Source: a virus. From it: DNA of 30,454 nt. Positions 1 through 7,686 of the stretch are shown here, piece after piece (positions within the stretch are counted from its first letter, which is position 1; every line of letters starts with the position of its first letter). The DNA is taken from the IMG/VR virus record IMGVR_UViG_3300046170_000202, positions 1 to 30,454 of that record; one strand, given 5' to 3'. Position numbers and translations under genes: made by a program. Below the pieces are notes generated by a model. That model was given only the letters and a program-made list of their open reading frames with translations, did not search any database and was not told the DNA's origin.

Positions 1-2
1 TA

Positions 3-905
3 GGAGAAATAAACGCTTACGTTTTATCGCGAATAGGGAGTAACCAGAAAACGAGCTTGCAGCACGGTGACATAAGCGGAGGCTCAACGACAAACGCAAC
101 CGCTTCTTTGTTCTACAAAAATATAGGGGAAGCGCGTTTCTTCCAGTTCTGGGATACTAATCTGAGCGGCAATAACTTCGTAAACGTTGATACCATAAGT
201 GATGCATTTAACGCATCTGCGGGGTCAGCTAAAATAACTAACCTTGGGAATGGTTGGAGGCGACTTGAATGGACGCGCCCCGATAGCGCCTCACAGAGCT
301 CTGGCAAAATTAGGTTGAGCCTTGCTGACTCGTTAGGAGACTCCAGAAATTCAAATTTCGCAGGAACAGGAGGAATCGCTTTTGCGGGAGTTCAGCTTGA
401 AGAAGGCGACGTAGCAACATCGTTCATCCCCACATCAGGCTCCACCGTGACGCGAGCCGCGGACGACCTTGAGATTACCGGCAGTGACTTCGACTTCTAC
501 AACCAAAGCGAGGGGACCACCTATGTAGAAACCGTCCCTAAGACTACAACCAATCTCCCACACATTTTTGAGTATCACAATTCTTCTGATGCAAACGCTA
601 ATCGAATGGGAGTTTACCTACCTAACGTAAGCTTGAATTTATATGTTAGGTCTTCAGGCACGACTACAGTAAGCTCATTCTTAGGTAATATCAATTTAAA
701 TCAACTAAACAGATTGGCAGCGAGTTATAAAGTCAATGATGTTTTAGGCTCGCTTAATGGAGAACCAGAAGTTGCAGACACAAGCGCGGCTATACCCAGC
801 GGGATTGATAAGATGCACATTGGAAACGTTTATAATTTTAATTTTCCACTCAACGGCCACATCAAGCGTCTCATCTACTGGCCTTATCACTCAGACTCTC
901 TATAA
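3..905 (+). CDS. Tail fibre/spike protein, C-terminal part (5' end outside the window)
   Basis: The frame is open from base 3, so the gene starts upstream; the TTG at 57 is only the first possible start inside the window. The protein has the pattern of phage head-spike/tail-fibre carbohydrate-binding modules: a GWRRLEWTRP segment, then GIAFAGVQLEEGDVATSF and IPTSGSTVTRAADDLEIT. A second beta-rich, concanavalin/LamG-like module follows (about residues 150-280 from the TTG), ending in HIKRLIYWPYHSDSL. Such proteins form the receptor-binding part of the tail. The family call rests on these phrases; the exact receptor cannot be told. A peptide in the next frame just after the stop (ITNGTQSINPDQPSDIW, stop at 953-955) could be a displaced C-terminus, but this is weak. 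The gp16-like gene at the right edge would be its neighbour in T7 order. Confidence 0.75.
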   Translation, partial: GEINAYVLSRIGSNQKTSLQHGDISGGSTTNATASLFYKNIGEARFFQFWDTNLSGNNFVNVDTISDAFNASAGSAKITNLGNGWRRLEWTRPDSASQSSGKIRLSLADSLGDSRNSNFAGTGGIAFAGVQLEEGDVATSFIPTSGSTVTRAADDLEITGSDFDFYNQSEGTTYVETVPKTTTNLPHIFEYHNSSDANANRMGVYLPNVSLNLYVRSSGTTTVSSFLGNINLNQLNRLAASYKVNDVLGSLNGEPEVADTSAAIPSGIDKMHIGNVYNFNFPLNGHIKRLIYWPYHSDSL

Positions 906-1057
906 CAAATGGCACTCAATCTATCAACCCTGACCAGCCCAGCGACATCTGGTGATGTTCTAGCAGAAGCCCTGACGACCGCTGATTTCCTTGAGCCGTT
1001 CCGGTTCTTCGCAATCTCTCGCGGGGTTCCAACAAAGGCGGCGATGCGAAACAAGAC

Positions 1058-1639
1058 GTGGCCCTAAACCAGCCTAAAGCGTTGTCGTTAATCAAGAATC
1101 CATCGGGCAACCTTGGTGGTTATCTTTATATTCCGAACGTCACTGGAAACTACGCGACTGGGCCGAGTGTTACCATTGGCTCCAACGAGACTTTTGAAGC
1201 TGAAGTTGACATGATTATTACTCAGCTTGGTAATTACATAATGCCGATTGGTGCTGGGGGTTGGACTGGTGGAATCGGTGTTTTGATTTGGGTAGGACGC
1301 GAAATTCGCGTGTTTAGTAAATCAGATGTCACAAATCTTTCAGCTCCCGTAGTCCCTTTGGACACACCATTTAATTTAAAATATGGATTTGATGGAACGA
1401 ATGTTTATGCAAAACTTAACGACCAGACTGTAACCTCTATAGCGGGCGGCTCTAACCAAGCTAACTCAATTACAAATGACTTACAGTTAAACCAACAGAC
1501 CCTCCGAAACAAGGCAACTACGCGATTCAAAAGGCCAAGCTCACGGTCAACAATGCGGTCGTCTTCGATTGTGACTTCAACGGTTCAACAAGCATTCGCC
1601 ACGGTGACACCAAGTTTAATTGTGTCGGCGGTCCGGTAA
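1058..1639 (+). CDS. Frame-2 segment of the split tail fibre protein
   Basis: This is the longest open stretch of the middle part of the split fibre gene. GTG 1058 is probably not a true start, because coherent protein sequence continues upstream in the same frame to about base 996 (RNLSRGSNKGGDAKQDVAL). It holds a beta-rich domain with YLYIPNVTGNYATGP near the start. The last 40 or so residues (after about 1500) become Arg/Ser-rich and are probably out of frame, since the frame-1 reading there (QGNYAIQKAKLTVNNAVVFD) is far more protein-like. Confidence 0.5.
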   Translation: MALNQPKALSLIKNPSGNLGGYLYIPNVTGNYATGPSVTIGSNETFEAEVDMIITQLGNYIMPIGAGGWTGGIGVLIWVGREIRVFSKSDVTNLSAPVVPLDTPFNLKYGFDGTNVYAKLNDQTVTSIAGGSNQANSITNDLQLNQQTLRNKATTRFKRPSSRSTMRSSSIVTSTVQQAFATVTPSLIVSAVR

Positions 1640-1686
1640 CTGTCAACCAGTCAGGGAATGACCCAGCGACGATTATCAAGAAGCCG

Positions 1687-2088
1687 GTGTTGAGGTTCGA
1701 TGGTGTTAATGACTTCATGGAAGGCTTGCTAAACCAGACGATTACTGATGGTTACATGTTCGCTGCGTTCAGTGTGCTTGGAGACGGTGGGGAAACAGCA
1801 GCACGAATTTTTGGCCTTAATAGTGAGGGTGTTCTTTCCGCAAACGCTGGTGGTGTAGAACTTCGAAGGGACCTTGCTACGCCAGACTTGATGGTTCGCT
1901 ACAACACAAACAATATCACAACACACAGTAATTTCTTTAACGACGAACGTGGTGATTATTTATTAGACACAAAAGTTTTAACTGGCTCTCAGAAAAGCAA
2001 AGTAAACAACGCTGACTTGTCTCTAGCTGCAACCGGACAACTTAGCTCAGAAGAGTTTATCATTGCGAGCTTAACAAACGGTACGTAA
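1687..2088 (+). CDS. Frame-1 segment of the split tail fibre protein (LamG-like)
   Basis: This open segment carries the concanavalin/LamG-type module that starts LRFDGVNDFMEG and continues with AARIFGLNSEG. The TTG start at 1687 is artificial: the same frame is open and protein-like from about 1483. The last codons (ASLTNGT, stop 2086-2088) probably overshoot a second break, because frame 3 continues with NKRYVTPAIDLEYLALFP. Such modules bind glycans on the host surface. Confidence 0.5.
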   Translation: MLRFDGVNDFMEGLLNQTITDGYMFAAFSVLGDGGETAARIFGLNSEGVLSANAGGVELRRDLATPDLMVRYNTNNITTHSNFFNDERGDYLLDTKVLTGSQKSKVNNADLSLAATGQLSSEEFIIASLTNGT

Positions 2089-2258
2089 CACCAGCCATCG
2101 ACCTAGAATACCTCGCACTCTTCCCTGCGACCATCACCGACGCCCAAGCTGACGACGTTCGTAATTATATTAATAATAGGAACAACGTGTTCGACCTAAA
2201 GGACGGCTTTGGCTACTACTTCTTTGACCCGCAGATATTCCCATCGTTGACCCGCTGA

Positions 2259-2458
2259 TTTCATGGTTCACTGGAACGGTAGTATTGTTGGCTCGGATCA
2301 ATGGCGACACTGACGCTTCTGTTACCAACTGAGTCAACCGAACGACCAACCCACGGGATGGCTACACCGTTACCTTCGAACGACAACAGCTGACCACCTT
2401 GTTTGCAATCCATCAAGCCAAGCTGGCTGGCAAATCGTAGGCACGTCACTCGGAACCT
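2259..2458 (+). other. Coding remnant between two tail genes, stops in frame
   Basis: No intact gene is seen here. Frame 2 reads as plausible protein (ISWFTGTVVLLARINGDT, then GYTVTFERQQLTTLFAIH and ARHSEPLRIAWINDAVTEL) but carries TGA at 2330-2332 and TAG at 2438-2440. It runs straight into the following repeat protein, so this is probably that gene's broken 5' end. No promoter or terminator was recognised. Confidence 0.45.
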
Positions 2459-3781
2459 TTGCGTATCGCGTGGATCAACGATGCGGTCACTGAGTTAAAT
2501 CTTTTGGGTAACGCTGGAACTACACGGAGGGTAGGAGAATCTTTTGGTATGCTACTTTTACCAGAATCGGCGACAGGTGCTGACATCGAGGCGGCAAGGA
2601 AGCTTCTGATTGACCGAGGCGCGGCTGATTCAGTGGTTTCAGGCAGCTATGGGTCAGTGTGGAATAATAGAACAGACATTGTTGAATTTAGACATAGTAG
2701 TTTTCAAAATGCATTAAATTTAATTAAAGCTTTTAAGGGCCAAACCGCTCTCACCTCATTCAGCGCGATACATGCTGAAATCTGTACTAATTTTTCCCAA
2801 ACATGGCAAGACTGCTCCTCACTTCAACAATTTCCGGCGGGCGCCAAGCTAGGCACGGAGGCGACAGGCACCGTAATATTTGATAACGCATGGAACTCTA
2901 GTGGTATTACGTCGTTTAGCACACCGTTGCCTACAGCGACTTCAGTAAGTGTCGCATGGGGTTACTGTTCAGCTTTAGCTGAGTTCAATTTAGATTCATT
3001 GCCGCTAGTTTTAAACGTTTCTCAGGCTTGGCGTAACACCGGATTGACCAGTTTTAATACAAATTTACCCTCTACAAATACAGTGACCTTTGCGTGGTAT
3101 CAAGCTACATCACTAAGTTCATTTGGAGCGGTAGACATCAAGAGCTGCACTGACTTTAACAGCGCATGGCGGGATTGCTCGGCCCTTACATCATTTCCAA
3201 GCGGCGCAAAGCTAGGAACTTCGGCGAGCAATGTGAACTTTACGGCTGCATGGCGAAACACTGGACTTACAAGTTTCCCTAACGACATCGATTTAAGTAA
3301 AGGTAATAATTTCCATGCGACATGGCTTGGCGATCCAATAACTAGTTTTAGCACGCCCTTGCCCGCTGCTTTAGATATAAGTTACGCTTGGTATCAATGC
3401 TCTTCTTTATCTAGTTTTTCGACACCCGTGATAAAATCAGAAACTTTAGGGTTCGCTTGGTTAGGATGCAGCGCACTTACAGATTTTGCCGAAGGCTTGT
3501 TTGATAACTGGAATCCATCAATTATTTCCACCGGAATCTTTAATGGCACATGGGACGGCTGTACATCACTCACCGCAATCAGCGTGGAAAATATACTGGT
3601 CAGCATAGATGCATCAAACCAGCACGGGACAGACGACGGCACATCCACAGGCAATCCACTACAAGACAGCGGAATAGATATTGACTATGATGGAACGGCG
3701 CTCAGTGCCGCGACGAACACCGCAGTGGACTCACTCAAGGCCAAGGGCTGGAGCATCATTGTTAACAACGTAACACTTTAA
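2459..3781 (+). CDS. BspA/DUF285-type repeat tail protein
   Basis: The protein is built of about eleven degenerate repeats of 22-25 residues, each centred on an Ala/Thr-Trp pair followed by a short turn and a Ser-Phe step, for example TWQDCSSLQQF, AWGYCSALAEF, AWRNTGLTSF, AWYQCSSLSSF and TWDGCTSLTAI. This is the pattern of the BspA-like/DUF285 leucine-rich-like surface repeats (PF03382 type), found in adhesins and phage tail proteins. The likely role is a host-contact or fibre-associated protein. The TTG start at 2459 is uncertain: the frame is open to the TAG at 2438 and coding-like sequence lies beyond that stop. The ORF itself is uninterrupted, unlike its neighbours. Confidence 0.7.
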   Translation: MRIAWINDAVTELNLLGNAGTTRRVGESFGMLLLPESATGADIEAARKLLIDRGAADSVVSGSYGSVWNNRTDIVEFRHSSFQNALNLIKAFKGQTALTSFSAIHAEICTNFSQTWQDCSSLQQFPAGAKLGTEATGTVIFDNAWNSSGITSFSTPLPTATSVSVAWGYCSALAEFNLDSLPLVLNVSQAWRNTGLTSFNTNLPSTNTVTFAWYQATSLSSFGAVDIKSCTDFNSAWRDCSALTSFPSGAKLGTSASNVNFTAAWRNTGLTSFPNDIDLSKGNNFHATWLGDPITSFSTPLPAALDISYAWYQCSSLSSFSTPVIKSETLGFAWLGCSALTDFAEGLFDNWNPSIISTGIFNGTWDGCTSLTAISVENILVSIDASNQHGTDDGTSTGNPLQDSGIDIDYDGTALSAATNTAVDSLKAKGWSIIVNNVTL

Positions 3782-3784
3782 GTA

Positions 3785-4114
3785 ATGACAGACGAAACCC
3801 ATAGATTCTTCCGGTTCAGCAACGAAGCATCCTACGAGCAGCTTACGACCGCCGGAAACGAAGCCCGAGGTCTACCAGACGGCAACGGCACTGACAGGTG
3901 GTTGCACTGTGGGATAACACCTTTCTCGACCCTGAGACCAACAGCGACAGTTGTATTGTGTTAAGCGCAGTGGCATCCTTGAGACCGACGACTTTGACCT
4001 AGAGGGCATTCGAGGAAATCGACCTTGAGACTTACCTCAACAGCGTTACGCTGGGAGCCGCCTATCGAAGAAGACCTAGAGCTTCTGATGAACTTAACTG
4101 AACTACCTGACTAA
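3785..4114 (+). pseudogene. Small tail-region protein broken by frameshifts
   Basis: ATG 3785 follows the repeat gene by three bases and opens MTDETHRFFRFSNEASYEQL, then ARGLPDGNGTDRW. The frame then fails near 3900. Other frames continue with VALWDNTFLDPETNSDSCIV, LETDDFDLEG, EEIDLETYLNSVTLG and EPPIEEDLELLMNLTELPD, the last ending at TAA 4112-4114 in the starting frame. The breaks therefore cancel out overall. The stop overlaps the next ATG (TAATG), as expected for a working operon. The function is unknown. The acidic C-terminus and position suggest a small tail-fibre accessory protein or chaperone; this is a guess from context only. Confidence 0.5.
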
Positions 4115-4455
4115 TGGACGAACAACAAGAACCACTCACAGACATTGAGCAGTCCCGCGCTGACACAGGGTTTCGATACTATGTCGTTCAACCCGACGAA
4201 CTCTACACGGGACTTGTTGCAGCCGTAGATGCTGACCGGGCTATCCTAACAAACAAGGCACAACACTCACCGGACTACCACCTGTTGCTAAGCCTTGCTG
4301 AAGCCACTGATGGTCAGTGGACGACTTATAGCCATCGACTGCTGGAGATTCACCGCTAACGATGACGCGATGCTTGAAGATGCCGAGGGTGTCAAGAGCT
4401 TACTCAGTTAGAGTTCCTGGCGATCAAGCCTGAGCCTGAAGACGAGCTGGAATAA
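4114..4455 (+). CDS. Small acidic protein, C-terminal half frameshifted
   Basis: The intact first part (to 4359) reads MDEQQEPLTDIEQSRADTGF and on to HLLLSLAEATDGQWTTYS. After about 4345 other frames continue with FTANDDAMLEDAEGV and then QELTQLEFLAIKPEPEDELE, which ends at TAA 4453-4455 back in the starting frame. That stop again overlaps the next ATG (TAATG), so the repaired gene is probably about 113 residues. It is acidic with no recognised domain or membrane segment. It lies between tail genes and the lysis cassette. A tail-fibre assembly role is possible but not shown. Confidence 0.5.
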
Positions 4456-4631
4456 TGAATAACCATTTAACACACCCGATCACAGGAATGATAGCCAGCT
4501 CATGGTCAGCGATCTCGGCCTATTTTGACTACTTTGAAATGGCTGTTGGATTTATTTCGGCGGTCATAGCCCTGCTAATCGGAATACTTTCTTTGATAAA
4601 CCAATGGCGGAGGTTTAAAAAAGGCGAATGA
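4455..4631 (+). CDS. Holin-like small membrane protein
   Basis: This 58-residue protein has one strong hydrophobic segment (about residues 28-48: MAVGFISAVIALLIGILSL) followed by a basic tail, NQWRRFKKGE. Size, single or paired membrane segment, charged C-terminus and position at the head of the lysis cassette fit a small phage holin, which permeabilises the inner membrane and frees the endolysin. ATG 4455 overlaps the previous stop, and the stop (4629-4631) overlaps the next ATG. The class assignment is inference; an antiholin or pinholin is also possible. Confidence 0.6.
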   Translation: MNNHLTHPITGMIASSWSAISAYFDYFEMAVGFISAVIALLIGILSLINQWRRFKKGE

Positions 4632-4828
4632 TGAAGCTTTTGACAGCAGCGCTTCAAGCCTATGTCGCTTATACAAACTTAAAACTGAGGAGATATATTG
4701 ATGACCTGGAAGACGAAATTGATAAGCTGGCTAGCGTTGGGGATGCTGCTTCCGTCTTGCGGATTGAGCGCCTCTCAAGAAGAATTAAACGCGAGCAGCT
4801 ACGATCCTCCGGTGATAACTCTGACTGA
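4628..4828 (+). CDS. i-spanin-like small protein (Rz-type candidate)
   Basis: This 66-residue protein has a moderately hydrophobic N-terminus (LLTAALQAYVAYTNL) and then a charged, helix-forming coiled-coil-like region (RRYIDDLEDEIDKLAS ... RIERLSRRIKREQ). It overlaps the holin-like stop by four bases, and a lipobox protein is nested in its 3' half in another frame. A nested lipoprotein is the classic layout of Rz/Rz1 spanins. The membrane segment is weak for an i-spanin and the protein is short, so the call rests mainly on context. Confidence 0.45.
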   Translation: MMKLLTAALQAYVAYTNLKLRRYIDDLEDEIDKLASVGDAASVLRIERLSRRIKREQLRSSGDNSD

Positions 4829-4931
4829 TGGCCGGCTTTATACATTTCAAGAGGTTTCGATGATCGGTAGAGGCCAGAAGTATTATAGTCAGTATGTCTG
4901 GCAACGTGCATTAATTACCGGACAGAAATGA
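4701..4931 (+). CDS. o-spanin-like lipoprotein (Rz1-type candidate)
   Basis: Start ATG 4701 has a GAGGAG ribosome site eight bases upstream; the TTG at 4698 is less likely. The 76-residue product has a signal peptide with basic N-terminus (MTWKTK), a hydrophobic stretch (LISWLALGMLL) and a lipobox ending at Cys20 (LPSC), so it should be lipidated and carried to the outer membrane. It overlaps the upstream ORF by about 128 bases in another frame and ends four bases into the endolysin gene. O-spanins help disrupt the outer membrane at lysis. At about 56 residues the mature part is longer than lambda Rz1 and not proline-rich, so another small lipoprotein role remains possible. Confidence 0.5.
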   Translation: MTWKTKLISWLALGMLLPSCGLSASQEELNASSYDPPVITLTDGRLYTFQEVSMIGRGQKYYSQYVWQRALITGQK

Positions 4932-5533
4932 AATCAATATTTGAAAAGCTAATAGCTATTTTCTCGCGCAAACCAAAGCCGAGGATCAAGAAGGTATTGA
5001 TTTGTGTGGGCCACTCTAGAATGGGCGATAAAGGCGCTGTGAGCCGAGGCAACGTCAGTGAGTGGGCTTATAATCAATACGTGGCTGAAAAGCTACGAGA
5101 GAAGCTTACAGAGCGTTCTATATCATCAACAGTTATTTCCGAGACTCCATTTAAAAGCTATCACAAATCCTGCTCGTATTTAGCTGAACAATCTTGGGGG
5201 TTTGATTGCGTGATTGAACTTCATTTTAATTGTCATAGTCCTAGTGCTAACGGGTTTGAATATCTGTATTGCGCCGGAAGTAAAGAAGGACAGAAATTAG
5301 CAGAGGCATTTCGTAAAATCCACTCGGAGGTTGTGCCAGGTCAGAAGGATAGAGGCGTTAAGGCGATTAGCCAAGGAGGTAGAGGTTACAGGTTCTTATC
5401 AAAGACAAAGCCACCTGCCGCTATACTGGAGCCGTTTTTTGCTAGCAATGCCAAGGAGTGGGTTTTATTTGACGGCATGGAGTCAGAGCTAGCTCAGATC
5501 TACTGCGATGCTCTAGTTGATTACTTGGCGTAA
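4928..5533 (+). CDS. N-acetylmuramoyl-L-alanine amidase endolysin (Amidase_3 type)
   Basis: This protein cleaves the bond between N-acetylmuramic acid and L-alanine in peptidoglycan. Its 201 residues show the zinc amidase pattern: KKVLICVGHS with His29, Glu45 in NVSEWAYN, His99 in VIELHFNCH, and the catalytic Glu168 in AAILEPFF. The length is a single catalytic domain with a short basic N-terminal extension (RKPKPRIKK), no wall-binding domain and no clear signal peptide. It probably therefore needs a holin to reach the wall. ATG 4928 overlaps the lipoprotein stop (ATGA), placing it last in the lysis cassette. The family call is firm; the cell-wall chemotype of the host is not known. Confidence 0.88.
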   Translation: MKSIFEKLIAIFSRKPKPRIKKVLICVGHSRMGDKGAVSRGNVSEWAYNQYVAEKLREKLTERSISSTVISETPFKSYHKSCSYLAEQSWGFDCVIELHFNCHSPSANGFEYLYCAGSKEGQKLAEAFRKIHSEVVPGQKDRGVKAISQGGRGYRFLSKTKPPAAILEPFFASNAKEWVLFDGMESELAQIYCDALVDYLA

Positions 5534-5565
5534 AACACGAAATTAAAATAATTTAAGAAATTTAT

Positions 5566-5593
5566 TTGACTCGGTTCTATTTTTGACTACGTT
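5566..5593 (+). promoter_or_regulatory. Possible sigma70-type promoter before early genes
   Basis: The gap between the endolysin and the next gene is AT-rich and holds two TTGACT hexamers, at 5566-5571 and 5583-5588. The first is followed after 16 bases by TACGTT (5588-5593), a poor -10. The second has no fair -10. The site would drive the early operon. The gap has no clear terminator. Confidence 0.3.
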
Positions 5594-5624
5594 TCATTTA
5601 TCAGCGCAAGGCTGACCTAAAAAA

Positions 5625-5753
5625 ATGAAACTAATACAAGTTGACCAAGAGACACATCAGGCACTTAAGGTGCTTGCCGTTACAAAGGGAGTAAGCCTTA
5701 AAGACTTAGTCCAGAACCTGCTTAGCAAAGCATTAAAAGGAGCCAGAAAATGA
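5625..5753 (+). CDS. Ribbon-helix-helix-like small protein
   Basis: This 42-residue protein starts MKLIQVDQETHQALKVLAVT and continues KGVSLKDLVQNLLSKALKG. The strand-helix-helix pattern with a conserved 'KGVSLKDLV' turn matches short Arc/CopG/ParD-type DNA-binding proteins. Its stop overlaps the next ATG (ATGA). As the first gene after the lysis cassette it may regulate the early operon, but no target site is recognised. The fold is inferred from sequence pattern only. Confidence 0.55.
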   Translation: MKLIQVDQETHQALKVLAVTKGVSLKDLVQNLLSKALKGARK

Positions 5754-6007
5754 AAGAGCTTATGATTGGAGCTGCGATCTTTCTTAGTCTTTCCACGCTC
5801 GTTATGTGGGTGTTTGCTAGCTCGCGAGCAGTTGAGAAGGCTAGAATTCAAGAGATGGCTCACAAGCTGTATCTTCGTCCGAATTTTGAGCTTCTTGAAA
5901 TTAAGGAGCTTTTGATCGGCGGATATTACGAGTTGAGCGAATACGAGGTCGCTGAAAGAATTGAGGCAATCAACATTGCTTTAAACGCAAAACAAAGGAC
6001 ATACTAA
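5750..6007 (+). CDS. Small membrane-anchored protein of unknown function
   Basis: The protein is 85 residues with one N-terminal membrane helix (about residues 5-24, MIGAAIFLSLSTLVMWVFAS), then a charged, helical cytoplasmic part rich in Glu and Leu (FELLEIKELLIGGYYELSEY). No known family is recognised. It is translationally coupled on both sides: ATGA overlap with the ribbon-helix-helix gene and a one-base TAATG overlap with the next gene. A GGAGCC ribosome site precedes the start. Confidence 0.6.
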   Translation: MKELMIGAAIFLSLSTLVMWVFASSRAVEKARIQEMAHKLYLRPNFELLEIKELLIGGYYELSEYEVAERIEAINIALNAKQRTY

Positions 6008-6198
6008 TGGACATTTACGAAGAGAGTAAAAAGGCCGCGCTTATTAAAGACGAGGAACGAAAAGCCAGATACGCTCCTAGTGAGCGCTGGGACGCCATAG
6101 AAGCTGGAGTGGCCCGAATCAGGGCTAATGAGAGCCAGGAATACAAAGCGGCGCGAGAAGCCGCCTACGCGCAAGCTAGAAAGAACCTTGGACTATGA
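6007..6198 (+). CDS. Small charged helical protein, unknown
   Basis: This 63-residue protein is highly charged and predicted helical (KKAALIKDEERKARYAPSER, then AAREAAYAQARKNLGL). It has no membrane segment or recognised motif. It is coupled to both neighbours by short overlaps, so it belongs to the early operon. Many phages carry such small host-takeover genes; no specific role can be assigned. Confidence 0.5.
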   Translation: MDIYEESKKAALIKDEERKARYAPSERWDAIEAGVARIRANESQEYKAAREAAYAQARKNLGL

Positions 6199-6392
6199 AA
6201 ACCAAAACACAAAAGCGTCAGATATTAGCGCATTTAGAAAACGGTGGAAGCCTCACTACACTTGGGGCATTTAAAAAATTTGGATGCACCCGTCTTGCCG
6301 CAAGGGTTTTAGACCTACGCCGCGATGGGCATCCAGTAAAATCAGAGCGAATAAGCGTGAACGGAAAACACGTTTCAAAATATTCCATTTAA
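6195..6392 (+). CDS. Helix-turn-helix protein (HTH_39-like)
   Basis: This 65-residue protein reads as a single helix-turn-helix domain: KTQKRQILAHLENGGSLTTL, then GAFKKFGCTRLAARVLDLRR and DGHPVKSERISVNGKHVSKY. The phrase 'FGCTRLAARVLDLRRDGH' is typical of the short phage HTH_39 family (PF14090). It probably binds DNA; whether it regulates the early operon or helps recombination is unknown. It overlaps the preceding stop by four bases and is followed within a few bases by the annealing protein gene. Confidence 0.65.
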   Translation: MKTKTQKRQILAHLENGGSLTTLGAFKKFGCTRLAARVLDLRRDGHPVKSERISVNGKHVSKYSI

Positions 6393-6396
6393 CGAC

Positions 6397-7048
6397 ATGA
6401 ACGAAATAACACAACAAAAGAAGGGCAATGCTTTACAAGAGCTTGCAGAGCGATTGGGGCAGCAATTCAAAACGCACTGCTGAGATTTTAAAGGCTACAG
6501 CTTTTAAGAGCTGCAAGAACGATGAGCAGTTTGCTAGCCTTGTGATCGTAGCTAATACCTACGGCTTAAACCCTTTACTCAAAGAGCTTTACGCTTTTCC
6601 TGGTAAGGGCGGTGAAATTGTTCCAATCGTCTCTATTGACGGCTGGCTTCGGATTATTAACGACCATCCGCAAATGAACGGGATGAGCGAGGAGTGGGCC
6701 GAGGATGGGTCTTGGTGTGAAATCAAGATACACCGGAAGGATCGTGAGCATCCTACCACGCATCGGGAATACCTAGAAGAGGTCAAGAGAAACACTGAGC
6801 CTTGGAAACAACATCCTCGCCGGATGCTTAAATGGAAATCGATCATTCAATGTGGGCGCGTAGCCTTTGGGTTTGGCGGTATCCATGATGAAGATGAAGG
6901 ACGCGACATCGCTGGGTTCCGTGACGTAACGCCGGTCAAGCCGGTTACAGGAATACGAGAAATTGCGGTAAATCCTTTTGAGGATATTGTTGAGACCGAG
7001 AGCGAGCCTGATACAGAAGATCTTTTTAGTCAGGAGGTAACTAAATGA
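6397..7048 (+). CDS. bet: Redbeta/RecT-family single-strand annealing protein (Bet-like)
   Basis: This protein anneals complementary single strands during phage recombination, with the exonuclease encoded next to it. Phage Bet-family patterns are LVIVANTYGLNPLLKELYAF, then IVPIVSIDGWLRIINDHPQM, then TEPWKQHPRRMLKWKSIIQC and GRVAFGFGGIHDEDEG. The C-terminus is acidic (about residues 180-206). The continuous frame starts at ATG 6428, but ATG 6397 in the neighbouring frame gives a better N-terminus (MNEITQQKKGNALQELAERL). The two join if one G is removed from GGGG at 6456-6459, giving ERLGSNSKRTAEILKATAF. The N-terminus is therefore either frameshifted by sequence error or shortened. The gene ends in an overlap with the nuclease gene. 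Confidence 0.85.
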
Positions 7049-7686
7049 TCGTGCATGACGACATTAAACAAGGCTCGGAAGCTTGGGAGAAAGTTAGACT
7101 TGGACGGGCTACGGCTTCTCAGGCTAGTAATATCCTGACTCCTACCGGTAAGCTATCAGCTAGCAGGTTAAAGTATGCTCAGCAAATTGCGAGAGAATGT
7201 TATGCTGATGATCCTTATAAATTTATGGGGAACGCTGACACTGATAGGGGTCATGAAAATGAAGGCCCAGCCAGAGAGCTTTTTGAGTCAATGATGGGCT
7301 ACCAGGTCACTGAGGTTGGGTTTGTTACCCGTGACGATAAGATTATCGGATGCAGCCCTGATGGATTGATTATGGATGAAAATGGTGAATACACTATGGG
7401 CTTAGAAATAAAATCTCCCCGAATTGATGAACACACCGATTATTTAATTCAAGGAGTTTTGCCTAAAAAATACAAAATACAGGTGCATTGGAGCATGGCT
7501 ATCACGGGAATCAAGACGTGGTGGTTTATGAGTTATTACCGTGGAGTAAATCCTTTAATTGTTAAAGTCAAAGCTGACGAGTTTACGGAAGTAGTCTCAC
7601 GCGCTCAGGATGATTTCATCCCAGAATACCGAGAAATTTCCAAAAACGTAAAAGAAGCTTTGTTCGGAAAGGTGGTAATTCGATGA
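7045..7686 (+). CDS. YqaJ/lambda-Exo-type recombination exonuclease
   Basis: This is a PD-(D/E)XK nuclease that resects double-stranded DNA ends so the annealing protein can act. Its 213 residues show QGSEAWEKVRLGRATAS near the start, RGHENEGPARELFE with Glu73 (helix 1 region), GCSPDGLI with Asp106, and GLEIKSP with Glu121 and Lys123, the catalytic Asp/Glu-X-Lys set. A later motif, YKIQVHWSMAITG, with WWFMSYYRG matches the family's C-terminal block. A strong AGGAGGT ribosome site precedes ATG 7045, which overlaps the bet stop by four bases. The pair works like lambda Red alpha/beta. The family call is firm. Confidence 0.9.
   Translation: MIVHDDIKQGSEAWEKVRLGRATASQASNILTPTGKLSASRLKYAQQIARECYADDPYKFMGNADTDRGHENEGPARELFESMMGYQVTEVGFVTRDDKIIGCSPDGLIMDENGEYTMGLEIKSPRIDEHTDYLIQGVLPKKYKIQVHWSMAITGIKTWWFMSYYRGVNPLIVKVKADEFTEVVSRAQDDFIPEYREISKNVKEALFGKVVIR

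Larger units (their letters stand above)
909..2258 (+). pseudogene. Lectin-like tail fibre protein split over several frames
   Basis: One protein can be followed through four frame segments. ATG 909 starts MALNLSTLTSPATSGDVL in frame 3. After about base 995 the frame-2 reading AVPVLRNLSRGSNKGGDAKQ takes over, and restoring one G (GAGCC to GAGGCC) joins the two. Frame 2 runs to about 1500 and frame 1 then runs to 2088. Frame 3 gives the end, TPAIDLEYLALFPATITDAQ, with TGA at 2256-2258. The content is typical of phage tail proteins: a conserved N-terminal head, YLYIPNVTGNYATGP, then a LamG-like beta module with LRFDGVNDFMEG. The breaks are either sequencing indels or real decay. The product is probably a receptor-binding or adhesin subunit. 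That it was once a single ORF is inference, but segment order and content are consistent. Confidence 0.65.
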
